A DNA stretch of 64,000 nucleotides from Streptococcus oralis (lineage in GTDB: Bacteria; Bacillota; Bacilli; Lactobacillales; Streptococcaceae), in the NCBI RefSeq assembly GCF_001578935.1, contig NZ_KQ969522.1, forward strand, positions 97,003 through 161,002. The letters are read 5' to 3'. The notes under the pieces were generated by a model that worked only from the letters and a program-made list of their open reading frames with translations, was not told where the DNA came from and made no database searches. This document shows positions 43,884-54,924 of this stretch, in pieces; the stretch's first letter is position 1, and each line of letters starts with the position of its first letter. The translations under genes were made by a program, and so were the position numbers.

Positions 43884-46199
43884 TTAGCTCAATGCGTCAT
43901 CCATTGAAAGAACTTCATGGAAGACACGTTGTGTCAATTCAGTTTTTTGTTCTGGAGTGAGGTATTTAGTGTTAACACAGTATCCAGAGATACGAACGAT
44001 AACATCTTCACCTGACATGATCTTTTCGTAAACATCGTTCAAGTCCATAACGTTCAAGTTAACGTGTTGTCCACCGTTTTCAAAGTAACCATCAAGGATT
44101 GTTACCAAGTTATCAACTTGCTCGTCACGAGTCTTACCAAGAGCACGTGGAGAAACTTGAGTTGTCAATGAGATACCGTCAGCTGCGTAACCAAAGTCAA
44201 GGCTAGCAAGTGAGTTCAAGTTTTGCAACCATCCACCTTTAGCTTTGTTAGATGGGTTCGCACCTGGTGAGAAGAATTCAAGTTTAGACAAGTTCACAGA
44301 ACCATCTTCGTTGAGGTATACACCTTTGTGGACTGGTGAGTTACCAGTTTGTTTAGAGTAAGCAACGTTAGATGTGATTGTCAAAAGTGATACAGTAGCT
44401 TCTGCGTCTTTGTAAAGTTTGTGGCTACGTAGACGAGTTGTGTAAGCTTCAATCAACCATTCTGCCAATTCGTTTGAACGTGGGTCATCTTCACCCCAAC
44501 GTGGGTATTCACCGATTGTTTCGTAATCGTAGATGTAGCCATCTTCGTCACGGATTGGTTTAACAGTAGCATATTTAATCGCTGACAATGTATCAACAGT
44601 GTTAGCAAATCCACAGATACCGAATCCCATGTTGGCACGTTGTTTAGTTGGCAAGAAGGCCATTTGAACCGCTTCGTAGTTGTACTTGTCAGTCATGTAG
44701 TGGATGATGTTCAAAGCATCTACATAAGTGTCAGTCAACCAGTCAAGAGATTTTTCAAAGTTCGCTTTAACTGATTCGAATTCAAGAACTTCGTCACGGA
44801 TAGGATCGATGTCAAATACTTTGTAGTCTTTGTGAACATCGTCGTAACCACCGTTCAAACCAGTAAGAAGGGCTTTCAAAACGTTTACACGAGCACCGAA
44901 GTACTGGATGTTGTGGCGTTGATCTTCGTTTTCTGGGTCAAGTGGTGACACACAGCATGAGATACAGCTCATTTCTCCGTATCCGTCTTTAGCCATTGTT
45001 GTTACACCTTCGTATTGGATAGAAGAGTGTTTGTGGCTCATATGCATACAGTAGCGACGGAAGTTGTATGGCAATTTATCAGTCCAAAGAACTGTCAAGT
45101 TTGGCTCTGGAGAGTTACCGATGTTGTCAAGAGTGTTCAAGAAACGGTAGTCCATCTTAGTAACACGGTGACGACCATCGTTACCCATACCAGCCATAGA
45201 AGTTGTGATGAAGGTTGGGTCACCTGAGTACAATTGGTCATAAGCTTTTGTACGAGCAAATTTAACTGTACGAAGTTTCATAACGAAATCATCAACGAAC
45301 TCTTGGATTTCTGATTCAGTAAATGTACCACGAGCAAGGTCACGTTCTGCAAAGATATCCAATACGATTGGCACACGTCCTAGAGATGTAGCAGCACCAT
45401 TGATAACACGGCAGACAGCCATGAAGGCGATGTTAACCCATTGAATAGCTTCTTTCGTGTTCATCGCTGGTTTGCGGACATCAACTCCGTAAAGGTCACC
45501 CAAGCGAACAACTTGTTGCAATGCTTGGTATTGAAGGTTTACTTCTTCACGAAGACGGATTGTTTCTTCATCAATTTCTTTGATCGCATTCCAGTCGTTT
45601 ACTTTTTCTTGCATCAAGTAGTCTGCACCGTAAAGAGCAAGACGTGCGTAAACCCCGATGATACGTCCACGTGAGTAGGCATCTGGAAGACCTGTTACAG
45701 TGTGGGCGTGACGAGCGCGACGAATGTTTGAAGTGTAGGCACGGAAGATACCGTCGTTAACTGTTGTTACGTATTTAGTGAAGATTTCGTGAACAGCTGG
45801 ATCTGGTTCGTATCCATTTTCTTTCAAAGTAGTTTCAGCCATACGGATACCACCTTTTGGCATGAAGTTCAATTTGAAGAGTTCATCGTTTTGGATACCG
45901 AAGATCAATTCGTTTTCTTTGTCGATAAATCCTGCTGGAATATCAGCAATAGATGTTGGACGAGTGTCCATTGGGAAACGAGTTTCTTCGTAGTGTGCTT
46001 TTGTTTCTTCTACGATTTTTTTGATGTGAAGTGAACGTTCTGTTGGTCCAGCAAGGAAACTTTCATCTCCATCGTAAGGTGTGTAGTTCGCTTGAACGAA
46101 GCGAGAAATGCTTGCTTTTTCTTTCCAATCTACGCCTTTGAAGCCTTCCCAAGCTTTATCAAAAATATCTTGTGCTTCAACAACTGTCTTAACAACCAT
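43884..46199 (-). CDS. pflB: Formate acetyltransferase (pyruvate formate-lyase)
   Basis: A 771-residue glycyl-radical enzyme that converts pyruvate and CoA to formate and acetyl-CoA during anaerobic mixed-acid fermentation. The adjacent active-site cysteines are in [10 protein letters not shown] near residue 420 and the radical glycine is in [12 protein letters not shown] near 746. It needs an activating enzyme not seen in the window. Its promoter has an extended -10 (TGGTATACT, minus strand, near 46252) and a hairpin in the leader. It is divergent from dinB. Confidence 0.97.
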   Translation of the reverse strand: MVVKTVVEAQDIFDKAWEGFKGVDWKEKASISRFVQANYTPYDGDESFLAGPTERSLHIKKIVEETKAHYEETRFPMDTRPTSIADIPAGFIDKENELIFGIQNDELFKLNFMPKGGIRMAETTLKENGYEPDPAVHEIFTKYVTTVNDGIFRAYTSNIRRARHAHTVTGLPDAYSRGRIIGVYARLALYGADYLMQEKVNDWNAIKEIDEETIRLREEVNLQYQALQQVVRLGDLYGVDVRKPAMNTKEAIQWVNIAFMAVCRVINGAATSLGRVPIVLDIFAERDLARGTFTESEIQEFVDDFVMKLRTVKFARTKAYDQLYSGDPTFITTSMAGMGNDGRHRVTKMDYRFLNTLDNIGNSPEPNLTVLWTDKLPYNFRRYCMHMSHKHSSIQYEGVTTMAKDGYGEMSCISCCVSPLDPENEDQRHNIQYFGARVNVLKALLTGLNGGYDDVHKDYKVFDIDPIRDEVLEFESVKANFEKSLDWLTDTYVDALNIIHYMTDKYNYEAVQMAFLPTKQRANMGFGICGFANTVDTLSAIKYATVKPIRDEDGYIYDYETIGEYPRWGEDDPRSNELAEWLIEAYTTRLRSHKLYKDAEATVSLLTITSNVAYSKQTGNSPVHKGVYLNEDGSVNLSKLEFFSPGANPSNKAKGGWLQNLNSLASLDFGYAADGISLTTQVSPRALGKTRDEQVDNLVTILDGYFENGGQHVNLNVMDLNDVYEKIMSGEDVIVRISGYCVNTKYLTPEQKTELTQRVFHEVLSMDDALS

Positions 46200-46220
46200 G
46201 TTAATGTCCTCTTTTTTCTA

Positions 46221-46238
46221 GTAACAGTCATCTGTTAC
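46221..46238. promoter_or_regulatory. Inverted repeat in the pflB leader
   Basis: GTAACAG and CTGTTAC flank a 4-base centre just downstream of the predicted pflB transcription start. It could be an operator or an mRNA hairpin. Confidence 0.5.
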
Positions 46239-46431
46239 ATTCTTGACTCAAGTATACCATACAGTAACCGATTCCAACAAGAGAAAATCGGCATTTTAGA
46301 TGCTTTCTTTTATAATACAGTCTGTTTTTCACTCTGATCTGTATTATATTTTTGAAAGTTAGACTACTCTTTCCCATTTTTTCAGAAAAAAGGGTATAAT
46401 AAATAGAAAATGACACTAGAAAGGGATTGGA

Positions 46432-47493
46432 ATGCTCATATTTCCATTGATAAATGATCTGTCCAGAAAAATCATCCATATCGACATGGATGCCTTTTTT
46501 GCTTCGGTGGAAATCAGAGATAATCCTAAGTTAAAGGGCAAACCTGTCATCATTGGGAGCGACCCCAGACAAACAGGTGGTCGAGGTGTCGTTTCTACCT
46601 GTAGCTACGAAGCACGAGCTTTTGGTGTTCATTCAGCCATGAGTTCTAAAGAAGCTTATGAGCGCTGTCCCCAAGCTATCTTTATCTCAGGAAATTATGA
46701 AAAATACAAGACTGTGGGACTTGAGATTCGAGCTATTTTTAAACGCTATACAGATTTGATTGAACCTATGAGCATTGACGAGGCTTACTTAGATGTGACG
46801 GAAAATAAACTCGGTATCAAGTCTGCCGTCAAAATAGCCCGCCTCATCCAACAGGATATCTGGCAGGAGCTACACCTGACAGCTTCTGCTGGTGTTTCTT
46901 ATAACAAATTTTTAGCTAAAATGGCTAGTGACTATCAAAAGCCACATGGTTTGACAGTGATTCTCCCAGATCAAGCCCAAGACTTCCTCAAACAAATGGA
47001 CATTGCTAAATTTCATGGCGTGGGCAAAAAAACAGTTGAACGCCTTCATGAAATGGGCATTTATACCGGTGCAGACTTATTGGACGTTTCTGAAGTCACT
47101 TTAATCGATCGGTTTGGCAGACTCGGTTTTGATCTTTATCGAAAGGCTAGGGGTATTCATAATTCACCGGTCAAGGCCAATCGTATTCGCAAGTCCATTG
47201 GCAAGGAAAAAACCTATGGAAAGATCCTACAAGTAGAAGAAGACATTAAAAAAGAGCTGACTCTCCTCTCTGAAAAAGTAGCTCTCAATCTCAGCACGCA
47301 GGACAAAGCTGGAAAAATCATTATCCTAAAAATACGATATGCTGATTTCTCTACTCTAACTAGACGAAAAAGCCTCCCACAAGCAACACAGGACGCTAGT
47401 CAGATTTCTCAAATCGCCCTTCAACTCTACGAAGAACTAGCTGAAAAAGAAAAAGGCATCCGTTTACTAGGAGTCACAGTAACAGGATTTTAA
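46432..47493 (+). CDS. dinB: DNA polymerase IV (DinB)
   Basis: A 353-residue Y-family translesion polymerase. The catalytic acidic residues are in [12 protein letters not shown] near residue 20 and in MSIDEAYLD near 118. The thumb and little-finger regions follow with the helix-hairpin-helix [16 protein letters not shown]. The length is normal. The ribosome binding site is AAAGGGATTGG. No SOS operator was recognised, in keeping with the lack of a classical LexA response in these streptococci. Confidence 0.95.
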   Translation: MLIFPLINDLSRKIIHIDMDAFFASVEIRDNPKLKGKPVIIGSDPRQTGGRGVVSTCSYEARAFGVHSAMSSKEAYERCPQAIFISGNYEKYKTVGLEIRAIFKRYTDLIEPMSIDEAYLDVTENKLGIKSAVKIARLIQQDIWQELHLTASAGVSYNKFLAKMASDYQKPHGLTVILPDQAQDFLKQMDIAKFHGVGKKTVERLHEMGIYTGADLLDVSEVTLIDRFGRLGFDLYRKARGIHNSPVKANRIRKSIGKEKTYGKILQVEEDIKKELTLLSEKVALNLSTQDKAGKIIILKIRYADFSTLTRRKSLPQATQDASQISQIALQLYEELAEKEKGIRLLGVTVTGF

Positions 47494-47524
47494 ATCCTTG
47501 AGGGGATTCATTGATTTAAATCAA

Positions 47525-47566
47525 ATGAGGTTGAAACAAAAGTGTTTCAGCCTCATTCTGTTTTAA
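47525..47566 (+). terminator. Terminator after dinB
   Basis: ATGAGGTTGAAAC and GTTTCAGCCTCAT pair over 13 positions with one mismatch, followed by TCTGTTTT. Confidence 0.85.
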
Positions 47567-47980
47567 AAATAATTCTTAGAGCGTGGTAGCTAACCACTAA
47601 AACAGTCAGATGTACAATCTTAAATTGCTGACCAGCATTTGGCAGGCTGTATCAGTATTATTCACATTATAGACTCTAAAAATTCCTAATTCAAGAAAGC
47701 CTCTTCCTCTTATTCCCTCTCTCTTTTACTAGAAAACTGATGCTTTTGAGAAATATAGTTTAGTTTGATGTCCTACCGCATTTGTACTAGGATATATACT
47801 ATAATTTTCAAGTAACATTCCCACGCATATACTTGGACTACAATATTTTTTGACAGTTTATTAATGAAAAGGAGCAGTTGGTTTTAATCAAGTATTAACT
47901 CCAACACTTCAAACTAAAAATATGAGACAGATTTCAAATAGTTCCTAGTAAAAAACACTTTTTCTCATAAGTGGTAGGTG
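47567..47980. other. Gene-free stretch upstream of the TetR locus
   Basis: No gene, known repeat or RNA is recognised. It is AT-rich with many stops in all frames. A TTGACA at about 47849 and AAAAGGAGCAG near 47872 have no gene behind them. Confidence 0.5.
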
Positions 47981-48039
47981 TTGACACCTTCATTTTTATT
48001 TGTTAAACTAGAAAATATAAAAAATACCGTCCGGTCGGT
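47981..48039 (+). promoter_or_regulatory. Promoter and TetR-like operator of the 48061 operon
   Basis: TTGACA (47981-47986) and TAAACT (48004-48009) are 17 bases apart. ACCGTCCGGTCGGT (48026-48039) has the palindromic form ACCGNCCGGNCGGT and lies just after the expected start of transcription, a usual place for a TetR-type repressor. It is an unusual G+C-rich island in AT-rich surroundings. Confidence 0.7.
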
Positions 48040-48060
48040 TTTTGAAAGAAAGGACTTAAC

Positions 48061-48384
48061 ATGAAAAAAACTATGCTAGAAAAAACAATCGATTCTATTG
48101 CAAAACAAAATCAACGAGTACGTCAACAACAAATACGCCATCACGAAGCCATTAAAAAGCAAAAAAAGCTACAAAAAGAACAGCTTTACAGATTAACACA
48201 AGGAGAGAGCGGTATCCGACATTCTCGTTTGGGAGTGAAATGTGGGTATGCTACACTCACTGGTGGCCTCATCACTACTTTGTTTAGTCCTTGGAATGGT
48301 TTAGGAATAATGACCATTGGTGGGATTACAGTTCTCTCAAACTTGTATCACATCAAACGTATAGAAGCAAAATTAAAAAGGTAG
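48061..48384 (+). CDS. Small basic membrane-associated protein of unknown function
   Basis: A 107-residue protein I do not recognise. Residues 1-50 are a Lys/Gln/Arg-rich helix (KKTMLEKTIDSIAKQNQRVR). Residues 60-97 are hydrophobic with Gly (YATLTGGLITTLFSP and LGIMTIGGITVLSNLYH), so it probably forms a membrane hairpin. AGAAAGGACTTAAC precedes the ATG. It lies directly behind the operator and 101 bases before a TetR regulator gene on the same strand, so it is probably controlled by it. Confidence 0.65.
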   Translation: MKKTMLEKTIDSIAKQNQRVRQQQIRHHEAIKKQKKLQKEQLYRLTQGESGIRHSRLGVKCGYATLTGGLITTLFSPWNGLGIMTIGGITVLSNLYHIKRIEAKLKR

Positions 48385-48485
48385 AGTGATTTTCTTAAGG
48401 AAGGAGTCTTATTAGAGTGCTCAACGAGTACCTTTTCTTCTTTTTTTGATAAAATAAATTTAATAAAATAGAGAGAAGGAACTCA

Positions 48486-49118
48486 ATGGTCGCAAAAACA
48501 GAAAAATCTCAAGCAATGATTGAAAAAATTTTATCAACAGCTTCACAGCTTTTTATTCACAACGGCTATGAAAAAACAAGTGTACAAAACATAGCACAAA
48601 CAGCTGGCATTTCAAAAGGAGCCATTTATCACCATTTTCAATCAAAAGATGAAATTCTTTTTGCAGTTTTAAAACAGCGTTATCAATTGATGGAAAAGGA
48701 ATTGGTAGACTGGCTTGAATCCACCAGTCATTTAACTGGAAGAGAACAGCTCAAAGAAATCTTTCAGTTTAGTTTAAAAAGTCAGAAAACGAACTACGAA
48801 ATGTTGAATCACACGCCTCTTGATGCGGAGTTCATGCTGACTATTATTCGTTACAATCTGCGTATAGGAACTCCCCTTATTGCAGATATTATAAAAAAAG
48901 GAATAGAAGATCAGTCTATCCAACCTATCCCCTTCCCTAATGAAGCAGCTGAGACAATCTTGCTTTTGACTAACTTTTGGGTAGAAGAGAGTATTTTTGA
49001 AAATTCTTCCGAAAAAATTGTTGATCGTATCTATTTTTTACAATTTATGCTTCAATCCATTGGATTAGATATTTTTGATGAATCTTTGATCCAAGAAATT
49101 TTAAGTCAATCAAATTAA
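48486..49118 (+). CDS. TetR/AcrR-family transcriptional regulator
   Basis: A 210-residue regulator. The N-terminal HTH is clear: ILSTASQLFIHNGYEKTSVQNIAQTAGISKGAIYHHFQSKDEILFAVL. The C-terminal ligand domain has no recognisable signature. It probably binds the ACCGTCCGGTCGGT palindrome upstream of the preceding gene and so controls its own operon. A weak TATAAT-like -10 in the gap suggests a second promoter. The ligand is unknown. Confidence 0.88.
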   Translation: MVAKTEKSQAMIEKILSTASQLFIHNGYEKTSVQNIAQTAGISKGAIYHHFQSKDEILFAVLKQRYQLMEKELVDWLESTSHLTGREQLKEIFQFSLKSQKTNYEMLNHTPLDAEFMLTIIRYNLRIGTPLIADIIKKGIEDQSIQPIPFPNEAAETILLLTNFWVEESIFENSSEKIVDRIYFLQFMLQSIGLDIFDESLIQEILSQSN

Positions 49119-49210
49119 ATACAATCTTTTCGTTTACTTTTAAAGCCGTGGGCAAACGTAGAGCAAGGTGACATAATAAGGTAATAAAAAATAAACTAAA
49201 CGATTATAAA

Positions 49211-49257
49211 AAAATAGGATAGTTCCCCGAATGTTTTTTGGCGAACCATCCTATTTT
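49211..49257. terminator. Bidirectional terminator between the TetR gene and uppP
   Basis: AAAATAGGATAGTTC and GAACCATCCTATTTT form a stem with one mismatch around a 17-base loop. T-runs lie on both sides. Confidence 0.85.
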
Positions 49258-49271
49258 ATTCTATTTTCAAC

Positions 49272-50117
49272 TTATACAAATAAACGCACAAAACTATAGA
49301 GCAACAAGACACTACCGAGTACGATACGGTATTTACCAAAGAGTGTAAAGTCGTGCTTCTTCACATAGCTGGTCAAGAAACGAATGGCAACCATACTGAC
49401 CGCGAAGGCAACACCCATAGCTACCAAGAGCAAGAACAGTTGTCCAAAACTCAAGAGTTGACCTGCTTTAATAAATTTAAAAATCTTTAAAGCACTGGCT
49501 CCGAACATAACAGGAATTCCGAGATAAAAGGTAAACTCTGTTACGACTGAGCGGCTTGTTCCATTCAACAAACCACCAACGATAGTCGCACCTGAACGGC
49601 TCGTTCCCGGGAAGAGGGCGAGGACTTGGAAGAGCCCAATGTAAAGGGCTGTTTTATAAGGCAGCTTGTCAAGCTCTGTTACTGTTGGTTCAATGGCTTG
49701 CGCCTTATTTCGTTTTTCAAGGTAGATAAAGGCAACACCATAGATAATCAACATGATTGCAACTGAAACCATGTTATGGAAGTTGGCATCAAACCAATCA
49801 TCTAGTTTAAAAACCAATAGCAAAGGCAAGGTCGCAACCAAGACTTTTGACCACAATTGCCAAGTCCTACGAACTTCGACCTTAGTTTTACCAGGTTTGA
49901 AGGGATTGAGCTTGTTAAAGTAAATGACCATAACTGCTAAAATGGCACCAAGCTGAATGACAACATTAAACATAGACATGAAGGCTTCATTTTGGTCCTT
50001 GTATTGGACAAATTCTTCAACCAAGATCAAGTGGCCAGTACTTGAAATGGGCAACCATTCTGTAATTCCTTCAACAATCCCAAAAAAGATTGACTTCAAA
50101 ATTTCAATAAAATACAT
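49272..50117 (-). CDS. uppP: Undecaprenyl-diphosphatase UppP (BacA)
   Basis: A 281-residue integral membrane phosphatase that recycles undecaprenyl pyrophosphate for wall synthesis and gives bacitracin tolerance. The two active-site motifs are present: [17 protein letters not shown] near residue 13-29 and [13 protein letters not shown] near 170. About eight membrane segments. It is a single-gene unit behind AAAGGAGTAATGT. Confidence 0.96.
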   Translation of the reverse strand: MYFIEILKSIFFGIVEGITEWLPISSTGHLILVEEFVQYKDQNEAFMSMFNVVIQLGAILAVMVIYFNKLNPFKPGKTKVEVRRTWQLWSKVLVATLPLLLVFKLDDWFDANFHNMVSVAIMLIIYGVAFIYLEKRNKAQAIEPTVTELDKLPYKTALYIGLFQVLALFPGTSRSGATIVGGLLNGTSRSVVTEFTFYLGIPVMFGASALKIFKFIKAGQLLSFGQLFLLLVAMGVAFAVSMVAIRFLTSYVKKHDFTLFGKYRIVLGSVLLLYSFVRLFV

Positions 50118-50176
50118 ACATTACTCCTTTTTCTGTCCTCTATTATAGCATAATTTCGGATGTTGCGATAGATTTT

Positions 50177-52072
50177 TTAGAAGGCACCGATGCTACCACC
50201 GCCTCCTCCTCCTGAGAATCCTCCACCTGAAGAACCACTTCCAGAAGATACCGAGTAATTGCTAGCTGTATTTGCGACAGCAGTATATTGCTTGATTTGT
50301 GCAGTTGAGGTGTAGAACTGTGAGTGCCAACCATAGGCTACATAAAGATTCAAATCTGGATTTTCAAGCTGAATATGACGGACTTTCATTAACTTGCTCA
50401 CCTTCTTGGCATAACCAAAGAGAGTCGCATAGACCAGTAGACGGTTCCAAAGGACGATGCTCTCTAGCTCGGCCTGATCCAGATGAGCGATGTCGCGAAG
50501 CATATTTTCAAAACTCGTCCAGAGATAGAAGATCTCCGCTCCTTCCTCTGTTAGAACTCCATCGCGATAGGCTCCTCGCGTGGCAAGATAAACCCAGAAA
50601 CTAGCCCCTAATCCTGTCAATCCTAAGAGTAGAAATGGGATCGAAAAGAAGCCATGTGTTTGCCAGCTATAGTAAAAGAATAGCAGTCCACCTAGAGCTG
50701 TTATGGCTGAACAGACCCGCATCCCGAGAGCAAGGCGACGTTCCTCACTTGTCAAGGGACGATAGTAGCTTGGGATACGAAGTACATGGACCTTATCCTT
50801 GACACAAGACTGAATGCGTTGAAGTCTTCCTTCAAAGGAGCGTTTGAGACGCGAGCCTGTTTCTCGGATATGTTTTTCATCTGACTCTTTGGCACCACGG
50901 TAAAGGGAAGATGAAACTTGGTAATCAGGGAAGAGCTCTGAAATAGCCAATTTTTTCTTATTTGACAAAGTCATGCGCAGACATTCCTTCTCAAAATTGG
51001 ATAAACCCTTTTCACTGATAATGCGCACATAAGGTTCCTCATCACCTTGGAAAATAGATAAATGACCTCGATCTACTAAATCCAACAAGGTTGCCTGAAT
51101 CAAACGTTCAAAAGTAAATTTACCAAACCCTGATTTGTTTAGGGGATTGACTTCCTCTAAGGACGTTGAATACACTGCTTCTGCTAAAACCATTGGAGGC
51201 AAATCCATCGGTGGTTCGTAGAGTCGATGATCTTTTGGAAAGACCTTTTTAATGCTTGTACTCTGACGAAACATCCTATAGAAGATAGGAACTAGAAGTA
51301 AGAGACTCATAAAAATGACGGGGAATACCCATTTCATCAACATCTCACTTTGCGCTTTTTCTGTTGCTATATTGCTTTCAATCCGGTTAAAATCGGTTAA
51401 ACGTTCTTCCTCTAACCCTTGATCTGGAGCTCCTGCAAAAGCACTTCTAGGCCAGTATGCGTGTAATTCGATCTGTCGCTTTCTAGGAAGGTCTTTCATT
51501 TTGACATGATAGAGATTATTTACTTTTTCAACACTAGAGTCCCTTAGGAGTTGACCTGCATGAAAATAGAGTTTCTCTGCTGGGGTATCAGAGCTAACCT
51601 TAAACTCAATCTCTTTGATATCTCCAGTACTATCTGTCAAGGGTTGCCAATTTAGCTCTGCGATATCCTTATATAAGAAGAGAAGGTTTGTTAGTTTCCA
51701 GGTAACCGTTACCCGAACAGTATCTCCGGCATATCCAGCATTGTAAATTTTTACCTTGTAGCCGTCCTCTTCCTCCATAGTATAGAAGGAAGCATTTTGA
51801 ACAATTCTTCCATTTTTAGAGACCTGAACGGTCGGATCGGGATCAATGTCAAATCCTTCCGGCATTTTCCCAGCTTTCCCGAGTCCAACTAACTGACCAT
51901 TATAATCATCTCCAAAGCGGTAGGTAATTGTTTCCTTAAAAATTGCAGTATTATCTGCATGAATATTCAAATCACCCTGATAGGATAAGATATCAAAGTC
52001 TACTGCAAACACCAAACGGGGTATAAACAATAAATAGGTAAATGCCAAAGTGAGTAGCCATCTTTTTTTCAT
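50177..52072 (-). CDS. DUF2207-family membrane protein
   Basis: A 631-residue membrane protein. A signal peptide (residues 1-23) is followed by an extracellular beta domain of the DUF2207 type (about 25-235), a membrane helix near 245-265, a cytoplasmic region, and two further helices near 450-490. It ends in a Gly/Ser-rich tail (SGSGSSGGGFSGGGGGG). The DUF2207 family has no known function but is widespread in Gram-positive bacteria. It is divergent from glnHP. Confidence 0.87.
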   Translation of the reverse strand: MKKRWLLTLAFTYLLFIPRLVFAVDFDILSYQGDLNIHADNTAIFKETITYRFGDDYNGQLVGLGKAGKMPEGFDIDPDPTVQVSKNGRIVQNASFYTMEEEDGYKVKIYNAGYAGDTVRVTVTWKLTNLLFLYKDIAELNWQPLTDSTGDIKEIEFKVSSDTPAEKLYFHAGQLLRDSSVEKVNNLYHVKMKDLPRKRQIELHAYWPRSAFAGAPDQGLEEERLTDFNRIESNIATEKAQSEMLMKWVFPVIFMSLLLLVPIFYRMFRQSTSIKKVFPKDHRLYEPPMDLPPMVLAEAVYSTSLEEVNPLNKSGFGKFTFERLIQATLLDLVDRGHLSIFQGDEEPYVRIISEKGLSNFEKECLRMTLSNKKKLAISELFPDYQVSSSLYRGAKESDEKHIRETGSRLKRSFEGRLQRIQSCVKDKVHVLRIPSYYRPLTSEERRLALGMRVCSAITALGGLLFFYYSWQTHGFFSIPFLLLGLTGLGASFWVYLATRGAYRDGVLTEEGAEIFYLWTSFENMLRDIAHLDQAELESIVLWNRLLVYATLFGYAKKVSKLMKVRHIQLENPDLNLYVAYGWHSQFYTSTAQIKQYTAVANTASNYSVSSGSGSSGGGFSGGGGGGSIGAF

Positions 52073-52135
52073 AACACATCCCCTTTCACTCTTTTTCCTA
52101 TTATATCATTTTTTATAAGTAAAGGTTTACTTGTA

Positions 52136-52164
52136 TTGAAAATCTGAGTGTTTTTCGATACAAT
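52136..52164 (+). promoter_or_regulatory. Promoter of glnHP-glnQ
   Basis: TTGAAA (52136-52141), 17-base spacer and TACAAT (52159-52164). Confidence 0.75.
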
Positions 52165-52207
52165 AGAGAGAAGTCTTTTTTGACGATAACTAGAAATAGG
52201 AGAAATC

Positions 52208-53770
52208 ATGAAGAAATTATATTTAACAGTGTTTACAGGACTAGCTCTTATGCTAGGATTTACGACACCAACACAAGCCGATGAATATTTACGCATCGGG
52301 ATGGAGGCAGCCTACGCCCCCTTCAACTGGACCCAGGACGACAACACCAATGGTGCCGTCAAGATTGAGGGAACCAATCAATACGCCAACGGTTATGACG
52401 TTCAAATTGCTAAAAAGATCGCTCAAGATTTGGGCAAAGAACCCTTGGTCGTTAAAACCAAGTGGGAAGGTTTAGTCCCAGCTCTTACTTCTGGTAAGAT
52501 TGACATGATCATCGCTGGGATGAGTCCGACTGCGGAGCGCAAACAAGAAATCGCCTTTTCAAGCAGCTACTACACCAGTGAACCCGTTCTTTTGGTCAAA
52601 AAAGAAGGCAGCTACGCCAATGCTCAGACTTTAAATGATTTTAGCGGTGCTAAAATCACTTCCCAACAGGGTGTCTACCTTTATGATCTAATCGACCAAA
52701 TCCCAGGTGCGCAAAAAGAAACAGCCATGGGAGACTTCGCCCAAATGCGTCAAGCTCTGGAAGCTGGTGTTATTGATGCCTATGTTTCTGAACGACCTGA
52801 AGCAATGACCGCTGAGTCTGCTAACGCTAAGTTCAAAATGATCCAACCCCAACCAGGTTTCAAAACTGGCGAAGAAGATACAGCTATTGCCATTGGACTT
52901 CGTAAAGATGATAGTCGCATCAGCCAAATCAATGCCAGCATCGAAACCATCTCTAAGGATGAACAAGTAGCCCTCATGGATCGTATGATCAAAGAGCAAC
53001 CTGTGGAGTCTACAACAACAGAGGAAGAAAGTAGTTTCTTTAGCCAAGTCGCTAAGATTCTTTCTGAGAACTGGCAACAACTCTTGCGTGGTGCTGGTAT
53101 CACACTCTTAATCTCCATTATCGGAACCATCACGGGTCTTATCATCGGTCTTGCTATCGGTGTCTTTCGTACCGCCCCTCAATCTGAAAACAAGACTCTT
53201 GCAGGCCTGCAAAAGCTTCTAGGTTGGTTCCTCAATGTCTACATTGAAATCTTCCGAGGAACTCCTATGATCGTTCAATCCATGGTCATCTACTATGGAA
53301 CAGCCCAAGCTTTCGGGATCAATCTTGATCGGACGCTAGCAGCCATCTTTATCGTTTCCATCAATACGGGTGCCTACATGACTGAAATTGTTCGCGGAGG
53401 GATCTTAGCCGTTGACAAGGGGCAATTTGAAGCTGCAACTGCGCTTGGTATGTCCCACAACCAAACCATGCGCAAGATCGTCCTCCCACAAGTTGTCCGC
53501 AACATTCTTCCTGCGACTGGGAATGAATTTGTTATCAACATCAAGGACACCTCTGTCTTGAACGTTATTTCAGTTGTTGAGCTTTATTTCTCAGGAAATA
53601 CTGTAGCAACACAAACCTATCAATACTTCCAGACCTTTACCATCATCGCCGTGATTTACTTTGTCCTCACCTTTACCGTGACCCGTATCCTTCGCTTCAT
53701 TGAAAAACGCATGGATATGGATACCTACACGACAGGTGCCAACCAAATGCAAACGGAGGATTTGAAATAA
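52208..53770 (+). CDS. glnP: Amino acid ABC transporter, fused substrate-binding and permease protein (GlnHP-type)
   Basis: A 520-residue fusion typical of streptococci. A Sec signal (residues 1-24) is followed by one polar amino acid binding domain (about 26-262, starting [14 protein letters not shown]). The permease domain (about 285-505) has five helices and the [20 protein letters not shown] coupling loop that contacts the ATPase. The likely substrates are glutamine and glutamate. Its stop overlaps the glnQ ATG (ATGA). The pneumococcal counterpart has the same fusion. Confidence 0.92.
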   Translation: MKKLYLTVFTGLALMLGFTTPTQADEYLRIGMEAAYAPFNWTQDDNTNGAVKIEGTNQYANGYDVQIAKKIAQDLGKEPLVVKTKWEGLVPALTSGKIDMIIAGMSPTAERKQEIAFSSSYYTSEPVLLVKKEGSYANAQTLNDFSGAKITSQQGVYLYDLIDQIPGAQKETAMGDFAQMRQALEAGVIDAYVSERPEAMTAESANAKFKMIQPQPGFKTGEEDTAIAIGLRKDDSRISQINASIETISKDEQVALMDRMIKEQPVESTTTEEESSFFSQVAKILSENWQQLLRGAGITLLISIIGTITGLIIGLAIGVFRTAPQSENKTLAGLQKLLGWFLNVYIEIFRGTPMIVQSMVIYYGTAQAFGINLDRTLAAIFIVSINTGAYMTEIVRGGILAVDKGQFEAATALGMSHNQTMRKIVLPQVVRNILPATGNEFVINIKDTSVLNVISVVELYFSGNTVATQTYQYFQTFTIIAVIYFVLTFTVTRILRFIEKRMDMDTYTTGANQMQTEDLK

Positions 53771-54510
53771 TGACCAACACAATCCTTGAAATCAACCACC
53801 TCAAAAAATCTTACGGACAAAATGAAGTCCTAAAAGACATTTCTCTGACCGTTCATAAAGGAGAGGTGATTTCCATCATCGGAAGTTCCGGAAGCGGTAA
53901 ATCCACTTTCCTTCGCTCCATCAACCTGCTTGAAACACCGACCGAGGGAGAAATCCTCTACCACGGACAAAACGTCCTTGAAAAAGGTTACGATCTGACC
54001 CAGTATAGAGAAAAGTTGGGCATGGTCTTTCAATCCTTCAATCTTTTTGAAAATTTAAATGTCCTTGAAAATACCATCGTGGCTCAAACAACCGTTCTCA
54101 AACGGGAGCGCTCAGAAGCCGAAGCTATCGCCAAGGAAAACCTTGAGAAGGTCGGCATGGGTGAGCGCTACTGGCAAGCCAAACCCAAACAACTCTCAGG
54201 GGGGCAAAAACAACGCGTGGCTATCGCCCGCGCTCTCTCCATGAATCCTGACGCCATTCTCTTCGACGAACCAACATCTGCTCTTGACCCTGAAATGGTC
54301 GGCGAAGTCCTCAAAATTATGCAGGACCTAGCTCAAGAAGGCTTGACCATGATCGTCGTAACCCACGAAATGGAGTTCGCTCGCGATGTCTCTCATCGTG
54401 TCATCTTTATGGATAAAGGCGTCATTGCTGAAGAAGGCAAGCCAGAAGACCTCTTCACGAACCCTAAAGAAGAACGGACAAAAGAATTTCTTCAACGCTA
54501 TCTCAGCTAA
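53770..54510 (+). CDS. glnQ: Amino acid ABC transporter ATP-binding protein GlnQ
   Basis: A 246-residue ATPase of the polar amino acid importer family. Walker A is GSSGSGKST, the signature LSGGQKQR, Walker [14 protein letters not shown] and the switch His is in [12 protein letters not shown]. It is translationally coupled to the fused binding/permease gene by a 1-base overlap of stop and start, and powers that transporter. Confidence 0.95.
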   Translation: MTNTILEINHLKKSYGQNEVLKDISLTVHKGEVISIIGSSGSGKSTFLRSINLLETPTEGEILYHGQNVLEKGYDLTQYREKLGMVFQSFNLFENLNVLENTIVAQTTVLKRERSEAEAIAKENLEKVGMGERYWQAKPKQLSGGQKQRVAIARALSMNPDAILFDEPTSALDPEMVGEVLKIMQDLAQEGLTMIVVTHEMEFARDVSHRVIFMDKGVIAEEGKPEDLFTNPKEERTKEFLQRYLS

Positions 54511-54517
54511 TAAACAA

Positions 54518-54547
54518 AGACTGCATAAAGAATGCAGTCTTTTTAGT
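54518..54547 (+). terminator. Terminator after glnQ
   Basis: AGACTGCAT and ATGCAGTCT form a 9-bp stem with a 5-base loop, followed by TTTTTAG. Confidence 0.92.
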
Positions 54548-54562
54548 TTGTAATTGTAAAGA

Positions 54563-54592
54563 AAAGGCAGACTCGATTCAGGAATCTGCCTG
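54563..54592 (-). terminator. Terminator after the 71-residue HTH-like gene
   Basis: AGGCAGA and TCTGCCT pair across a 13-base loop, followed on the minus strand by TTTTC. Confidence 0.7.
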
Positions 54593-54602
54593 TGACCACA
54601 GT

Positions 54603-54818
54603 TTAATCTTCAAATTTTTCATGATTTTTTTCATAGAAATCGATTAAACCAAGAGCTGTTTCAAATGAAATATTTTTAACTTTTGCGCGTCCTTGTGCTA
54701 GAGCAATGATAGACATTTCACGCGCATTCGTTTCTTTAGAGATACGGTAGCCTGTGATTTTCTTATCACGAACCCAGCCAACAACTGCTTCTACTTTTTC
54801 AAAGTTCGACTTAGCCAT
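54603..54818 (-). CDS. Small HTH-like protein
   Basis: A 71-residue acidic-ended protein. The section VRDKKITGYRISKETNAREM, followed by a turn and SFETALGLIDFYE, resembles a Cro-type helix-turn-helix, but the recognition helix is not convincing. AGGAGAAGAAC precedes the ATG. It is a single-gene unit of unknown role, present at the same place in related streptococci as far as I recall. Confidence 0.65.
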   Translation of the reverse strand: MAKSNFEKVEAVVGWVRDKKITGYRISKETNAREMSIIALAQGRAKVKNISFETALGLIDFYEKNHEKFED

Positions 54819-54924
54819 GTTCTTCTCCTAAATTATTCTTTACAATACTTAATTGTATACGTTTTTATTTCATTTGTCAATAAAAAAACATATATTCGTC
54901 GTAACTATATTATTCTGCATATTT

